NCBI RefSeq assembly: GCF_037101375.1
Contig: NZ_AP029019.1
Span: forward strand, 3,944,001 to 4,008,000
Origin: Acidovorax sp. DW039
Lineage (GTDB): Bacteria; Pseudomonadota; Gammaproteobacteria; Burkholderiales; Burkholderiaceae_C
Length of the DNA stretch: 64,000 nucleotides
Direction: 5' to 3'
Position numbers and translations under genes: made by a program. Position 1 is the stretch's first letter; each line of letters starts with the position of its first letter. Below the pieces are notes generated by a model that was given only the letters and a program-made list of their open reading frames with translations, did not search any database and had not been told where the DNA came from. Of this stretch, positions 43,857 through 51,733 are shown piece by piece.

Positions 43857-44492
43857 TCAGAGACTGCCCTTGGTCGAGGGGATGACGCCCGCCGCACGAG
43901 GGTCACGGGTCAATGCGGCGCGCAGGGCGCGGGCAAAGGCCTTGAAGACGGTCTCGCACTGGTGGTGGGCGTTGATGCCCTTGAGGTTGTCAATGTGCAG
44001 CGTGACCCCTGCGTGGTTCACGAAGCCCTGGAAAAACTCGTAGGTGAGCTGGGTGTCAAAGCCACCGATGCTGCCCGCCGTGAAAGGGATGTGCAGGTGC
44101 AGGCCGGGGCGGCCCGAAAAGTCGACCACCACGCGGCTCAGGGCTTCATCGAGCGGCACATAGGCGTGGCCATAGCGGTTGATGCCCTTCTTATCGCCCA
44201 CCGCCCGGGCAAACGCCTGGCCCAGCGTGATGCCCACGTCTTCCACCGTGTGGTGGCCGTCAATGTGCAGGTCCCCCGCGCAGTCGATCTCCAGGTCGAT
44301 GAGGCCGTGGCGGGCGATCTGGTCGAGCATGTGGTCAAAAAAGCCAATGCCCGTGTGCAGCTTGGCCTGCCCGGTGCCATCCAGGTTGATACGCACGGTG
44401 ATGCGCGTCTCTGCGGTGTTGCGGCTGACTTCGGCAATGCGGTCGGCCGCGGGGTCGATGGCGGAAGAGGTGACGAGTGCGGAGGAGGTCAT
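43857..44492 (-). CDS. hisB: Imidazoleglycerol-phosphate dehydratase
   Basis: HisB dehydrates imidazole glycerol phosphate to imidazole acetol phosphate, with two Mn ions. The 211-residue protein is the single-domain type without the phosphatase part. Metal-binding histidines are in [32 protein letters not shown] and [15 protein letters not shown]. It starts within an ATGA overlap with hisC. Confidence 0.97.
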   Translation of the reverse strand: MTSSALVTSSAIDPAADRIAEVSRNTAETRITVRINLDGTGQAKLHTGIGFFDHMLDQIARHGLIDLEIDCAGDLHIDGHHTVEDVGITLGQAFARAVGDKKGINRYGHAYVPLDEALSRVVVDFSGRPGLHLHIPFTAGSIGGFDTQLTYEFFQGFVNHAGVTLHIDNLKGINAHHQCETVFKAFARALRAALTRDPRAAGVIPSTKGSL

Positions 44493-45631
44493 AAAGAAGC
44501 CTGGAGTGCTGACAGCATGGTCGCGTTGTCCTGGGCATTACCCACAGTCAGGCGCAAGCAGTTGTGCAGCAATGGATGCATTGTAGAAACGTTCTTGACG
44601 AGCACCTTGCGGTTTTTCATGCCGTCGTAGGTTTTGGAAGAGTCGGCCACGCGCACCAGCACCATGTTGGCCTCGCTGTCCCACACCTTTTCAATGCCCG
44701 GCATGGCGCGCAGGGCCTCGATGAGGACGGTGCGCTGCGAACGCAACTCGGCCGCCTGGGCGGCAAACACGTCGGCATGCTCCAGCGCAAACAGGGCGGC
44801 TTCGCAGTTGAGCACGCTCACGTTGTAGGGCGGGCGCACCTTGTCGATCTCGGCCACCAGGGCAGGCTGGCCCAGCATGTAGCCCAGGCGCACACCGGCC
44901 AGGCCAAACTTGCTGAGCGTGCGCATGAGCAGCACGTGGGCATTGCGCGCGGGCTCGGCCTGCATGCGGGTCAGCCAGGTGCGGCTGGCAAAGGGCTGGT
45001 AGGCCTCGTCCACCGCCACGATGCCGCCTTGCGCGCCCACGGCGTCGATGATGCGCTGCACCGCGCCCTCGTCCCACAGCGTGGCAGTGGGGTTGTTGGG
45101 GTAGGCGATGTAAGTGATGGCGGGCTTGTGCTGCGCAATGGCAGCCAGCATGGCGGGCTCATCCAGTTCAAAGTCAGGCGTCAGTGGCACGCCCACAAAA
45201 TCGAGCCCCTGCAGTTGCGCGCTCATGGGGTACATCACAAAGCCCGGCATAGGGGCCAGCATGGTGGCGTGGTGGCCCGTGCCGGGCTGTGCGCAGGCCA
45301 GTGCCAGCAAGTTGATGAGTTCGTCAGAGCCGTTGCCCAGCACCACGCTCAAGTCTGTGGGCGCGCCAGCGTAGGCGGCAAGAGCCGCCTTCAGATCGTT
45401 TTGCCGGGCACCGGGGTAGCGGTTGAGCGGTAGCGAACCCAGGCGTTGACCCAACGCCGACTGCAGCGCCTCCGGTAGGCCAAACGGGTTCTCCATCGCG
45501 TCCATCTTGAGCATGCCGGTGGACGGCTGCACCACGTACGAGTGCATGGCGCGCACATCGGGACGAATGCGGTTCAAGGCATTGGTGAGCACGTCAGGGA
45601 GCGTTGCTGAGGGCGTGGCGGCAGAGGTCAT
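44489..45631 (-). CDS. hisC: Histidinol-phosphate aminotransferase
   Basis: HisC is the PLP-dependent class II-type aminotransferase that makes histidinol phosphate. The 380-residue protein has the family start [20 protein letters not shown] then MDAMENPFG, and the PLP-lysine context [16 protein letters not shown]. The ATG at 45631 overlaps the vapC stop (ATGA), so hisC translation is probably coupled to the toxin gene. Its own stop overlaps hisB in the same way. hisG and hisD, which usually precede hisC, are not in this window. Confidence 0.95.
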   Translation of the reverse strand: MTSAATPSATLPDVLTNALNRIRPDVRAMHSYVVQPSTGMLKMDAMENPFGLPEALQSALGQRLGSLPLNRYPGARQNDLKAALAAYAGAPTDLSVVLGNGSDELINLLALACAQPGTGHHATMLAPMPGFVMYPMSAQLQGLDFVGVPLTPDFELDEPAMLAAIAQHKPAITYIAYPNNPTATLWDEGAVQRIIDAVGAQGGIVAVDEAYQPFASRTWLTRMQAEPARNAHVLLMRTLSKFGLAGVRLGYMLGQPALVAEIDKVRPPYNVSVLNCEAALFALEHADVFAAQAAELRSQRTVLIEALRAMPGIEKVWDSEANMVLVRVADSSKTYDGMKNRKVLVKNVSTMHPLLHNCLRLTVGNAQDNATMLSALQASL

Positions 45632-46080
45632 TCGGCAGTGTCCAGTTCGTTGGGGGCCAAAACAAAGGGGTTGATGGCGCGCACGGCATCCAGCACCTGG
45701 TCGTGCGGTAAGGCTTCGGTCAGCAGGTAGCGGCAGCCCTGCTGGTGGGCGGACGAGACGATGAGCGCATCCCAATAGCCCAGGCCATAACGGTCTTGCA
45801 GGTCCCACGCACCATCGACGGTGTAGGCGTCCAAGTGCGGGGGCAGCCACACGCGCAGACGGCGCACCTGGGCACGCACCTGCTGCAGCACATGGGGACT
45901 GGAAAAGCGCTGGATGGCCTGGTTGTACAACTCGTTGAGCACCTGCGAGCTGATACGCCCGCTGCGCGTTTGCCAGCAAAAAGTGAGCCACTCGCGCGCA
46001 CGTGCCTGGCGCTGCGGGTCGCGCTCGTCCACGCTGGCGAGCAACACCTCGGTGTCTACAAAAATGGGAGTGGTGCTCAT
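45628..46080 (-). CDS. vapC: PIN-domain ribonuclease toxin, VapC type
   Basis: VapC toxins are PIN-fold Mg-dependent RNases, often cutting tRNA or rRNA. The 150-residue protein has acidic residues Asp9 (FVDTEVLL), Glu50 (SSQVLNELY), Asp104 (GYWDALIVSSA) and Glu122 (LLTEALPHD). The last motif usually reads TEDL; here the Asp is Ala, although Glu122 remains. It overlaps the upstream antitoxin gene by four bases (ATGA) and the downstream hisC by four bases. Target is unknown. Confidence 0.88.
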   Translation of the reverse strand: MSTTPIFVDTEVLLASVDERDPQRQARAREWLTFCWQTRSGRISSQVLNELYNQAIQRFSSPHVLQQVRAQVRRLRVWLPPHLDAYTVDGAWDLQDRYGLGYWDALIVSSAHQQGCRYLLTEALPHDQVLDAVRAINPFVLAPNELDTAE

Positions 46081-46301
46081 CGCTGAAACAGGGTTTCGCG
46101 GGGCACATAGGGGCCTGATGAAGCGCCCCAGGTCTCAAACGCCAGCGCCTCGCGCATGGCCTGCGCGTATGCGTCTTCCTGGCGCATCTTCTCAGCCAGC
46201 CATTCACCCATGAGCCGCGACACACTGCTGCCGCGCTTGGCTGCTTCGACGCGAACCCACTCGGCTACGGTGTCGTCCATCGTGATGGTGACGTTTTTCA
46301 T
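46077..46301 (-). CDS. vapB: Ribbon-helix-helix antitoxin, VapB/CopG-like
   Basis: The 74-residue protein has an N-terminal ribbon-helix-helix domain (MKNVTITMDDTVAEWVRVEA then AKRGSSVSRLMGEWLAEKM) that would bind DNA as a dimer. Its C-terminal tail (ALAFETWGASSGPYVPR) would neutralise the PIN toxin encoded next. A nested palindrome lies 14-42 bp upstream of ATG 46301, fitting autoregulation. The name vapB is used for the pairing with vapC. Confidence 0.82.
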   Translation of the reverse strand: MKNVTITMDDTVAEWVRVEAAKRGSSVSRLMGEWLAEKMRQEDAYAQAMREALAFETWGASSGPYVPRETLFQR

Positions 46302-46314
46302 GGAATTTAGTTTA

Positions 46315-46343
46315 CACGAACTTCGTGGACCACGAAGTTCGTG
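46315..46343. promoter_or_regulatory. Nested palindromic operator before vapBC
   Basis: The 29 bases are a perfect 14+1+14 inverted repeat; each arm is itself a CACGAA-N-TTCGTG palindrome (46315-46327 and 46331-46343). Two adjacent symmetric sites suit two RHH dimers. TAAACT, a possible -10, lies between it and the antitoxin ATG. Confidence 0.75.
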
Positions 46344-46406
46344 CGATTAACTTATCCCAAGCACCCATCACAAAAGGGATGCGCCATCAACGTGAGTATT
46401 CGAAAG

Positions 46407-46461
46407 AAATTAGGCTCTAGCGCTCATTCCATAAGCGCAAGCAGCTACAAAATATGTAGCA
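46407..46461. repeat. Dispersed palindromic repeat R7
   Basis: The copy reads AATTAGGCTCTAGCGCTCAT, then TCCATAAGCGCAAGCAGCTA, and ends ATGTAGCA. It lies between vapB and the end of msrQ, in family forward orientation. Confidence 0.8.
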
Positions 46462-46498
46462 CTCTCACTATTTCACAGCAATCGTCCAGATCAGCGCA

Positions 46499-47143
46499 TC
46501 ACCCCTTCAGCCTGCGCCACAGCCGCCAACCCAACAGCGCTGCGATGATGGCGGCGTACACCGCCACTTCAGCGAAGTTGTTTTTGCCAGCGCGCATCCA
46601 GAAGAAATGCAGCACTGCCAGCAAAGCGGCGGCGTACACCGTGCGGTGCAGCGCCTGCCAGTGCTTGCCCCCCAGCGCCCGAATGGCCCGCTGGAACGAA
46701 GTGGCCGCCAGCGCCAGCAACACCACAAAGGCCAGTGTGCCTACCAGGATGAAAGGCCGTTTGGCGATGTCGGCCAGGATGTCAGGCACGTCCAGCCCCA
46801 TGTCCAGCCAGCTGTAGCTGAGCACATGCAAGAAAGCGTAGAAAAACGCAAACAGCCCCAGCATGCGCCGCCACCGTGCCAGCGCAGGCACGGCCAACGT
46901 GATACGCAACGGGGTCAGGGCCAACACCACGCACAGTGCGCGCAAGGCCCAGTCACCGGTGGAGCGGATCAGTGCCTCGGCCGGGTTGGCACCGAGCTGG
47001 TTGGTGGCCGCGGCCACCACCAGCCACACCGCGGGCAGCAGCGCCGCACAAAACAAGATGGGTTTGGCGGCGGGATGCAGCAGCGCCATGCGCCAGTCGC
47101 CCGCCGTGCTGGGGGGGCGCTGTGGACTCGTACCCGTTTGCAC
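46499..47143 (-). CDS. msrQ: MsrPQ haem-binding membrane subunit MsrQ
   Basis: MsrQ is the b-haem inner-membrane protein that passes electrons to MsrP for repair of oxidised methionine in the periplasm. The 214-residue protein has about six helices, with haem-ligand histidines likely in FYAFLHVLSYSW and LGGKHWQALHRTVY and AVLHFFWMRAGK. GTG 47143, two bases after the msrP stop, is preferred; ATG 47089 is an alternative. It is the second gene after msrP. Confidence 0.93.
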   Translation of the reverse strand: MQTGTSPQRPPSTAGDWRMALLHPAAKPILFCAALLPAVWLVVAAATNQLGANPAEALIRSTGDWALRALCVVLALTPLRITLAVPALARWRRMLGLFAFFYAFLHVLSYSWLDMGLDVPDILADIAKRPFILVGTLAFVVLLALAATSFQRAIRALGGKHWQALHRTVYAAALLAVLHFFWMRAGKNNFAEVAVYAAIIAALLGWRLWRRLKG

Positions 47144-47144
47144 G

Positions 47145-48143
47145 TCAGTAGAACTTCTTGAGGTCCATGCCCGCATACAGCTGGCCGACCTGGGCTTCGT
47201 AGCCGTTGAACATCAGCGTCTTGCGCTTCTTGGCAAACAGGCCGTCTTCGCCAATGCGGCGCTCGGTGGCTTGGCTCCAGCGGGGGTGGTCCACGTTGGG
47301 GTTCACGTTGGAATAAAAGCCGTACTCCTGCTGCGCCGCTTTGTTCCAGGCGGTGCCTGGCTCTTTCTCTACAAAGCGGATTTTCACGATGCTCTTGGCG
47401 CTCTTGAAGCCGTACTTCCATGGCACCACCAGGCGCACGGGCGCGCCGTTCTGGTTGGGCAGCACCTCGCCATACATGCCAAACGCCAGCAGGGTCAGCG
47501 GGTGCATGGCCTCGTCCATGCGCAGGCCTTCCACATAGGGCCAGTCAAGCACGCGCGAGCCCACATAGGGCATGGTGGCCTTGTCGGCCAGCGTCACAAA
47601 CTCCACATACTTCGCGCTACCCATGGGCTCCACGCGCTTGATCAGCTCCGCCAGCGAATAGCCCACCCACGGAATCACCATGGACCAGCCTTCCACACAG
47701 CGCAGGCGGTAAATGCGCTCTTCCTGCGCGCTGAGTTTGATCAGATCTTCAATGCCGTACTTTCCCGGCTTCTTGACCAAGCCCTCCACTTCCACCGTCC
47801 AGGGCGTGGTTTTCAGGGTGTGCGCATTGCGCGCGGGGTCGGCCTTGTCCGTACCAAATTCGTAGAAGTTGTTGTAGGTGCTCGCGTCCTTGTAATCGGT
47901 GAGCTTCTCCATCGTGGTGGCCCCCGCCACGGCAGATTTGGCACCGGGCAGCGGAGCCAGCTTGCCCGGGCGCGCCACCTGCTGGGCCATGGCCTCGCGC
48001 CCCGCCCATGCCGCCATGGCTGCGCCTGCAGCGCCTCCGGCCATCAGCTTCAAGATCTCGCGCCGCCGCTCATACACGGCCTTGGGAGTGATTTCGCTGG
48101 AGTACGGGTGCTGAAAGCCTTGATTGCGTGGGGTGATCGGCAT
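47145..48143 (-). CDS. msrP: Periplasmic methionine sulfoxide reductase, molybdopterin subunit MsrP
   Basis: MsrP (YedY) reduces methionine sulfoxide in periplasmic proteins using Mo-molybdopterin. The protein is 332 residues from ATG 48143 (AGGAG seven bases upstream). It has a twin-arginine signal ([20 protein letters not shown]) and the Mo-ligand Cys in [17 protein letters not shown]. The oxidoreductase domain ends in [15 protein letters not shown]. Export needs the Tat system encoded at 21.3-22.9 kb. Confidence 0.95.
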   Translation of the reverse strand: MPITPRNQGFQHPYSSEITPKAVYERRREILKLMAGGAAGAAMAAWAGREAMAQQVARPGKLAPLPGAKSAVAGATTMEKLTDYKDASTYNNFYEFGTDKADPARNAHTLKTTPWTVEVEGLVKKPGKYGIEDLIKLSAQEERIYRLRCVEGWSMVIPWVGYSLAELIKRVEPMGSAKYVEFVTLADKATMPYVGSRVLDWPYVEGLRMDEAMHPLTLLAFGMYGEVLPNQNGAPVRLVVPWKYGFKSAKSIVKIRFVEKEPGTAWNKAAQQEYGFYSNVNPNVDHPRWSQATERRIGEDGLFAKKRKTLMFNGYEAQVGQLYAGMDLKKFY

Positions 48144-48521
48144 GTGAAGTCTCCTGAGAGTCTGTGCAGAGGTTGGAGGCCCGCTTGGAGCCAAAAGCGC
48201 TTGGAGCAGATGGCATCGGAAAGATTCGCCAAATTTCGCTCAGTAGCTGCTAGTTCGTTGGCAGGGCATTTCAGGTTACACCGAAGGCAAAATTTCGGCA
48301 GCCACCGCGCCAACAACCCTCAAGCCCCCTGACCGCCGGGGCTTATGCCGTAAAACGGTCCCTCAAGATCCATCAAAAAGCTGGAACAAGACCGACGCCA
48401 ACCCGACAAAACGCCTCTACTGCAAAAAAAATGCCGCAAGCACTGTGCACAAGCAACGCAGCTTTTCGTGATTGCGATATAAACCGGGCATCGCAACCTT
48501 TTTTACTACGCATAGAGAACC
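48144..48521. other. msrP-HU divergent intergenic region
   Basis: These 378 bases hold the promoters for msrPQ (minus) and the HU gene (plus). An inverted repeat AAGCCCC/GGGGCTT occurs near 48325-48350. A 7-bp dyad followed by a T-run is found at 48472-48504. No gene is seen. Confidence 0.6.
48472..48504 (+). promoter_or_regulatory. Dyad and T-run in the HU leader or promoter
   Basis: TTGCGAT (48472-48478) and ATCGCAA (48490-48496) are perfect inverted arms enclosing TATAAA, a possible -10. CC and six T follow, 18 bases before ATG 48522. It could be an operator over the promoter or an attenuator-like hairpin. Confidence 0.4.
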
Positions 48522-48833
48522 ATGAATCGCGCAGAACTCGTTGAAATCCTGGCTTCCAAGAACGACCTGTCCAAAACAGCCGCCAACGCTGTGCTGGAAA
48601 CTCTGATTGACGCCATTCAAACCGCCGTGAAAAAAGGCGACGCCGTGCAACTCGTGGGCTTCGGCACTTTCAAGGCCGCCAAGCGCGCAGCCCGCACCGG
48701 CAAGAACCCATCCACCGGCGCAGCGCTGAAGATCCCAGCGACCACCGTGCCCAAGTTTGTGGCTGGTGCCAAGTTCAAGGCCGTGGTGGACCCCAAGGCC
48801 GCCAAGCGCAAGGCTGAAAAAGCAGGCAAGTAA
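48522..48833 (+). CDS. HU-family DNA-binding protein
   Basis: HU proteins are nucleoid proteins that bend DNA as dimers. The 103-residue protein begins MNRAELVEILASKNDLSKTA and has the family signature GFGTFKAAKRAARTGKNPST. The beta-arm region is followed by an unusually lysine/alanine-rich tail (KAAKRKAEKAGK), longer than the 90 residues of E. coli HU. A strong terminator follows 21 bases after the stop. Confidence 0.95.
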   Translation: MNRAELVEILASKNDLSKTAANAVLETLIDAIQTAVKKGDAVQLVGFGTFKAAKRAARTGKNPSTGAALKIPATTVPKFVAGAKFKAVVDPKAAKRKAEKAGK

Positions 48834-48854
48834 GCCCGCACTGCCCTCAGGCTG

Positions 48855-48894
48855 AAAAGCCGCCAGATGCTGCGAAGCCCTGGCGGCTTTTTTT
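48855..48894 (+). terminator. Rho-independent terminator after the HU gene
   Basis: A 12-bp perfect stem AAAAGCCGCCAG/CTGGCGGCTTTT (48855-48866 and 48880-48891) has a 13-base loop and a T-run to 48894. Its end touches the stop of the convergent SMP-30 gene (48893), so it may act in both directions. Confidence 0.92.
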
Positions 48895-49807
48895 ACGCCC
48901 TGTGCAGCGGCAACCCCGCCGCAGCCATTTCGGCTTTCAGCACGCGGCCATGGGTGGAATCGGTGACATACACCGTGGTGCGCCCTGCCCCGCCAAACGC
49001 CAGGTTGGTGGTGGAGCTGCCCGGCGCACCGCGCAGCACCTGCACCGGCTCGGCCCGGTGATTCAGCACCCACACATAGCCCAGGCCGGGGTTGGCCACC
49101 AGCAAGTGGCCTTCCGCATCCACCGCCAGGCCGTCGGGGCCGCTGGGGCCGTACGAGGTGAAGAACTGACTCACCTTGGCCACGCTGCCATCGGGCAGCA
49201 GCGGCACGCGCCACACGCAGTTGCCGCGCGTCACGGCCAGATACAGCACACGGCCGTCGGGCGACAGCGCCACGCCGTTGGGGCTGGGCACGTTGTGCAG
49301 CAGCAAATCGAGCTGGCCGCTGGGTCGCAGACGGTACAGGCGGCCACTCGGGTCGTGCAGGCCGCTTTGGCCCTGGTCGGTGAAGTAGAGGTTGCCTTCG
49401 GCGTCAAAGATCAGGTCGTTCACGCCCTTGAAGCGCTCGCTGTTGCGGCGCTGCAGGTACGGGGTGACGGCGCCTGTGGCCACATCGAGCTGCATCAGGC
49501 CGTTTTTGTAGTCGGTGATGAGCAGCGTGCCGGGCTTCAAAAACTTCAGTCCGTTGGGCTCGCCGTCGTACTCGGCCACCAGCGCCCATTCGCCTTGCGG
49601 ATTGATGCGAAAGACGCGACCCCAGGGGATGTCGCTGACGTAGAGGTTGCCTGCGTCGTCGAACACCGGGCCTTCCAGGAACGAATCGGTAATGGTGCCG
49701 CCCCGGTTGGCATCGGCCCAGTCGCTGCGCTCGCGGCGGCGAAAGTGCTCGGGCATGGTGGTGAAGACATCGAGGTCTCGGACCTCAGGGGCTTGCAGCA
49801 AAAACAT
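48893..49807 (-). CDS. SMP-30/gluconolactonase/LRE family protein
   Basis: These six-bladed beta-propellers often hydrolyse sugar lactones with a divalent metal. The protein is 304 residues from ATG 49807 (MFLLQAPEVRDLDVF). Metal-ligand candidates are Glu in DSFLEGPVFDDAGNLYV, Asn in FKGVNDLIFDAEGNLYF and Asp in GPDGLAVDAEGHLLV. It is the last gene of the nine-gene operon starting at 57502 and follows a LigI-like amidohydrolase by 20 bp. A lactone intermediate is the likely substrate, but its identity cannot be fixed. Confidence 0.88.
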   Translation of the reverse strand: MFLLQAPEVRDLDVFTTMPEHFRRRERSDWADANRGGTITDSFLEGPVFDDAGNLYVSDIPWGRVFRINPQGEWALVAEYDGEPNGLKFLKPGTLLITDYKNGLMQLDVATGAVTPYLQRRNSERFKGVNDLIFDAEGNLYFTDQGQSGLHDPSGRLYRLRPSGQLDLLLHNVPSPNGVALSPDGRVLYLAVTRGNCVWRVPLLPDGSVAKVSQFFTSYGPSGPDGLAVDAEGHLLVANPGLGYVWVLNHRAEPVQVLRGAPGSSTTNLAFGGAGRTTVYVTDSTHGRVLKAEMAAAGLPLHRA

Positions 49808-49827
49808 GGCGGGTCTTTCCAATTCGT

Positions 49828-50736
49828 TCAGGCGGGGGCGGCGGTATCGAAACCATACAGCCGCGCCGGGTTGTCGACCAGGATGCGATCCATGGCAGCC
49901 TCGCTGCCAGCCCAGGCCTGCAGCAGATCCACCAGATCGGCGTCGTTCACGGTGCCAGGCGTCTCGGTGGTGTGCGGCCAGTCGCTGCCCCACACCAGGC
50001 GGTCGGGCGCAGCCTGCACCAGGGCCTGGCCCAGCGGCAGCGTGTCGGCGTAGCTGGGGCCGTGCACGGTCGATCGCATGTAGGCACCCGAGAGCTTGAC
50101 CCAGGTGTTGCCTCCATCAAGCAGGCCGCGCACCACGCCATAGGCCTGCGCAGCGGGGCCTTCAGCCGGGTCGATGCGGCCCAGATGGTCGATGACCAGG
50201 GGCAGAGGCAGGGTGCGCAGCTGGGGCGCGAGCGCGATGAGCTGCTCGGGGTGCGCAAAGATCTGGACATGCCAGCCAGCGCAGGCCGGGTGCTCGGCCA
50301 CCTTGCGTGCCAGCGTGGCCAGCATGTCAGGTGTGGTGGTGCCCCACGATTGCGGCGAGACAAAGTTGACCCGTAGCCCGCGCACACGGCGTGCGGCCAG
50401 ATGGGCCAGTTCATCGGCACTCACGCCCTCGCCCACCACGGCCACGCCGCGCGCATCGTTGCCCAGTTGGTCCAGCGCATCCAGCGTGCAGGCGTTGTCG
50501 GTGCCGTAGGTGGATGGCGTGACCACCACCGTGCGGGTAGTGCCCAGGCGCGACTGCAACTGCCGGTACGCCGCCACGGGCGCCACCGGCGGCGTGCGCG
50601 GCCAGTGGGCTGACGGCGCAAAGCGCGGGTCAAAGATGTGCATGTGGCTATCGCACGCGCCGGGTGGCAACGGGCGCTGTGGGCGGTTCAGACCCACGGA
50701 GTGCGGCACGGGCGTGGTCAGCGCTGGCAGGGGCAT
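49828..50736 (-). CDS. TIM-barrel amidohydrolase, 2-pyrone-4,6-dicarboxylate lactonase-like (copy 1)
   Basis: LigI-type amidohydrolases open 2-pyrone-4,6-dicarboxylate, an intermediate of lignin-derived aromatics; other members act on other lactones. The 302-residue protein has the HxH motif in CDSHMHIFDPRF, TPSTYGTDN, LPLVIDHLGRID, WVKLSGAYM and the final Asp in VWGSDWPHT. It is paralogous to the protein at 55536-56456 (same motifs in the same order). It lies 3 bp after a Bug receptor gene. Confidence 0.85.
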   Translation of the reverse strand: MPLPALTTPVPHSVGLNRPQRPLPPGACDSHMHIFDPRFAPSAHWPRTPPVAPVAAYRQLQSRLGTTRTVVVTPSTYGTDNACTLDALDQLGNDARGVAVVGEGVSADELAHLAARRVRGLRVNFVSPQSWGTTTPDMLATLARKVAEHPACAGWHVQIFAHPEQLIALAPQLRTLPLPLVIDHLGRIDPAEGPAAQAYGVVRGLLDGGNTWVKLSGAYMRSTVHGPSYADTLPLGQALVQAAPDRLVWGSDWPHTTETPGTVNDADLVDLLQAWAGSEAAMDRILVDNPARLYGFDTAAPA

Positions 50737-50739
50737 GGG

Positions 50740-51693
50740 TCAGTCGAGTTTGATATTGCCCTTCTTCACCACCTCGCCCCACTTTGCGTCTTCCTTCTTC
50801 AAGAAGGCGGCAAAGTCTGCGGGTGTGGAGCCCACGGGCTGTGCGCCCAGGTCGGCCAGGCGCTGCTTCACTTCATCTTCCTTCAGCACGTCTTGCAGAG
50901 CCTGCTGCAGCTTGGTGGCGATGGAGGCGGGCACGCCTGCGGGCAGGAACACACCATTCCACTCATAGGCCTCGTAGCCGGGAATGGCGGCCTCGGCCAC
51001 GGTGGGCACATCAGGCAGGCGCTTGGATCGCTCAGGCGCCGACACGGCCAGTGCGCGCAGCTTGCCGCCCGCCACATGCGGGTAGGTGGCAGCCACGGTA
51101 CCGAACATGAAGTCCACCTGTCCAGCCATTACATCGGTGATGGCGGGGCCGCCGCTCTTGTAGGGCACATGCACCATATCAAGGCCCAGCTTCTGGGCCA
51201 TCAGCTCAGCGGCCAGGCGTTGCACCGTGCCGCTGCCGCCCGAGGCAAAGTTGATCTTGCCCGGCTGTGCCTTGGCCTTGGCGATCAGCTCGCCCACGTT
51301 CTTGTAGGGCGCATCGGCCTTCACGATGAGCACGTTGGGCGCCAGCAGCACCAGCGACAGCGGCTGCAGTGCGTTGGCGGCATACGGCATCTTGGGGAAC
51401 AGGTGCGGGTTGATGGAGTACGGCGTGGCGTCGTACAGCATGGTGTAGCCGTCTGCAGGGGCCTTGGCCACAAAGCTCGCGCCAATGGTGCCGCTGGCAC
51501 CGGCCTTGTTGTCCACGATCACGCTGCCGCCCAGCTTGGCACCCAGGCGGGTAGCCACCACACGGGCCACCGCATCGGCCGCGCCACCGGGGGCGTAGGG
51601 CACGACGATGGTGATGGGCCGCTCAGGAAAAGCGTGGGCCACGCCAGCAGCCAGGGCGCAGGCGGCGATCAGGGGTTTGAGGAAGCGAAGCAT
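50740..51693 (-). CDS. Bug/TctC-family tripartite tricarboxylate receptor (copy A)
   Basis: Bug proteins are periplasmic binding proteins for carboxylates and other small solutes, in TTT transport or sensing. The protein is 317 residues from ATG 51693 (GGAG six bases upstream). The signal peptide ends AGVAHAFPE. The fold marks are ITIVVPYAPGGAADAVARVV, VIVDNKAGASGTIGASFV, HVPYKSGGPAITDVMAGQVD and LPDVPTVAEAAIPGYE. No TctA/TctB genes are adjacent. It lies between another Bug gene and a LigI-like hydrolase. Confidence 0.92.
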   Translation of the reverse strand: MLRFLKPLIAACALAAGVAHAFPERPITIVVPYAPGGAADAVARVVATRLGAKLGGSVIVDNKAGASGTIGASFVAKAPADGYTMLYDATPYSINPHLFPKMPYAANALQPLSLVLLAPNVLIVKADAPYKNVGELIAKAKAQPGKINFASGGSGTVQRLAAELMAQKLGLDMVHVPYKSGGPAITDVMAGQVDFMFGTVAATYPHVAGGKLRALAVSAPERSKRLPDVPTVAEAAIPGYEAYEWNGVFLPAGVPASIATKLQQALQDVLKEDEVKQRLADLGAQPVGSTPADFAAFLKKEDAKWGEVVKKGNIKLD

Positions 51694-51733
51694 CGGTGTC
51701 TCCAATCAGTTCTGGGTTCTACAACAGGGCCGC

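Noticed and set aside
44489..46225. Apparent N-terminal extension of HisC through the vapC region, suggesting a fusion protein
   Set aside because: The extra 198 codons are in a different frame from the well-supported PIN protein, have an Arg/Ala/Pro-rich shadow composition, and precede the normal HisC N terminus at 45631.
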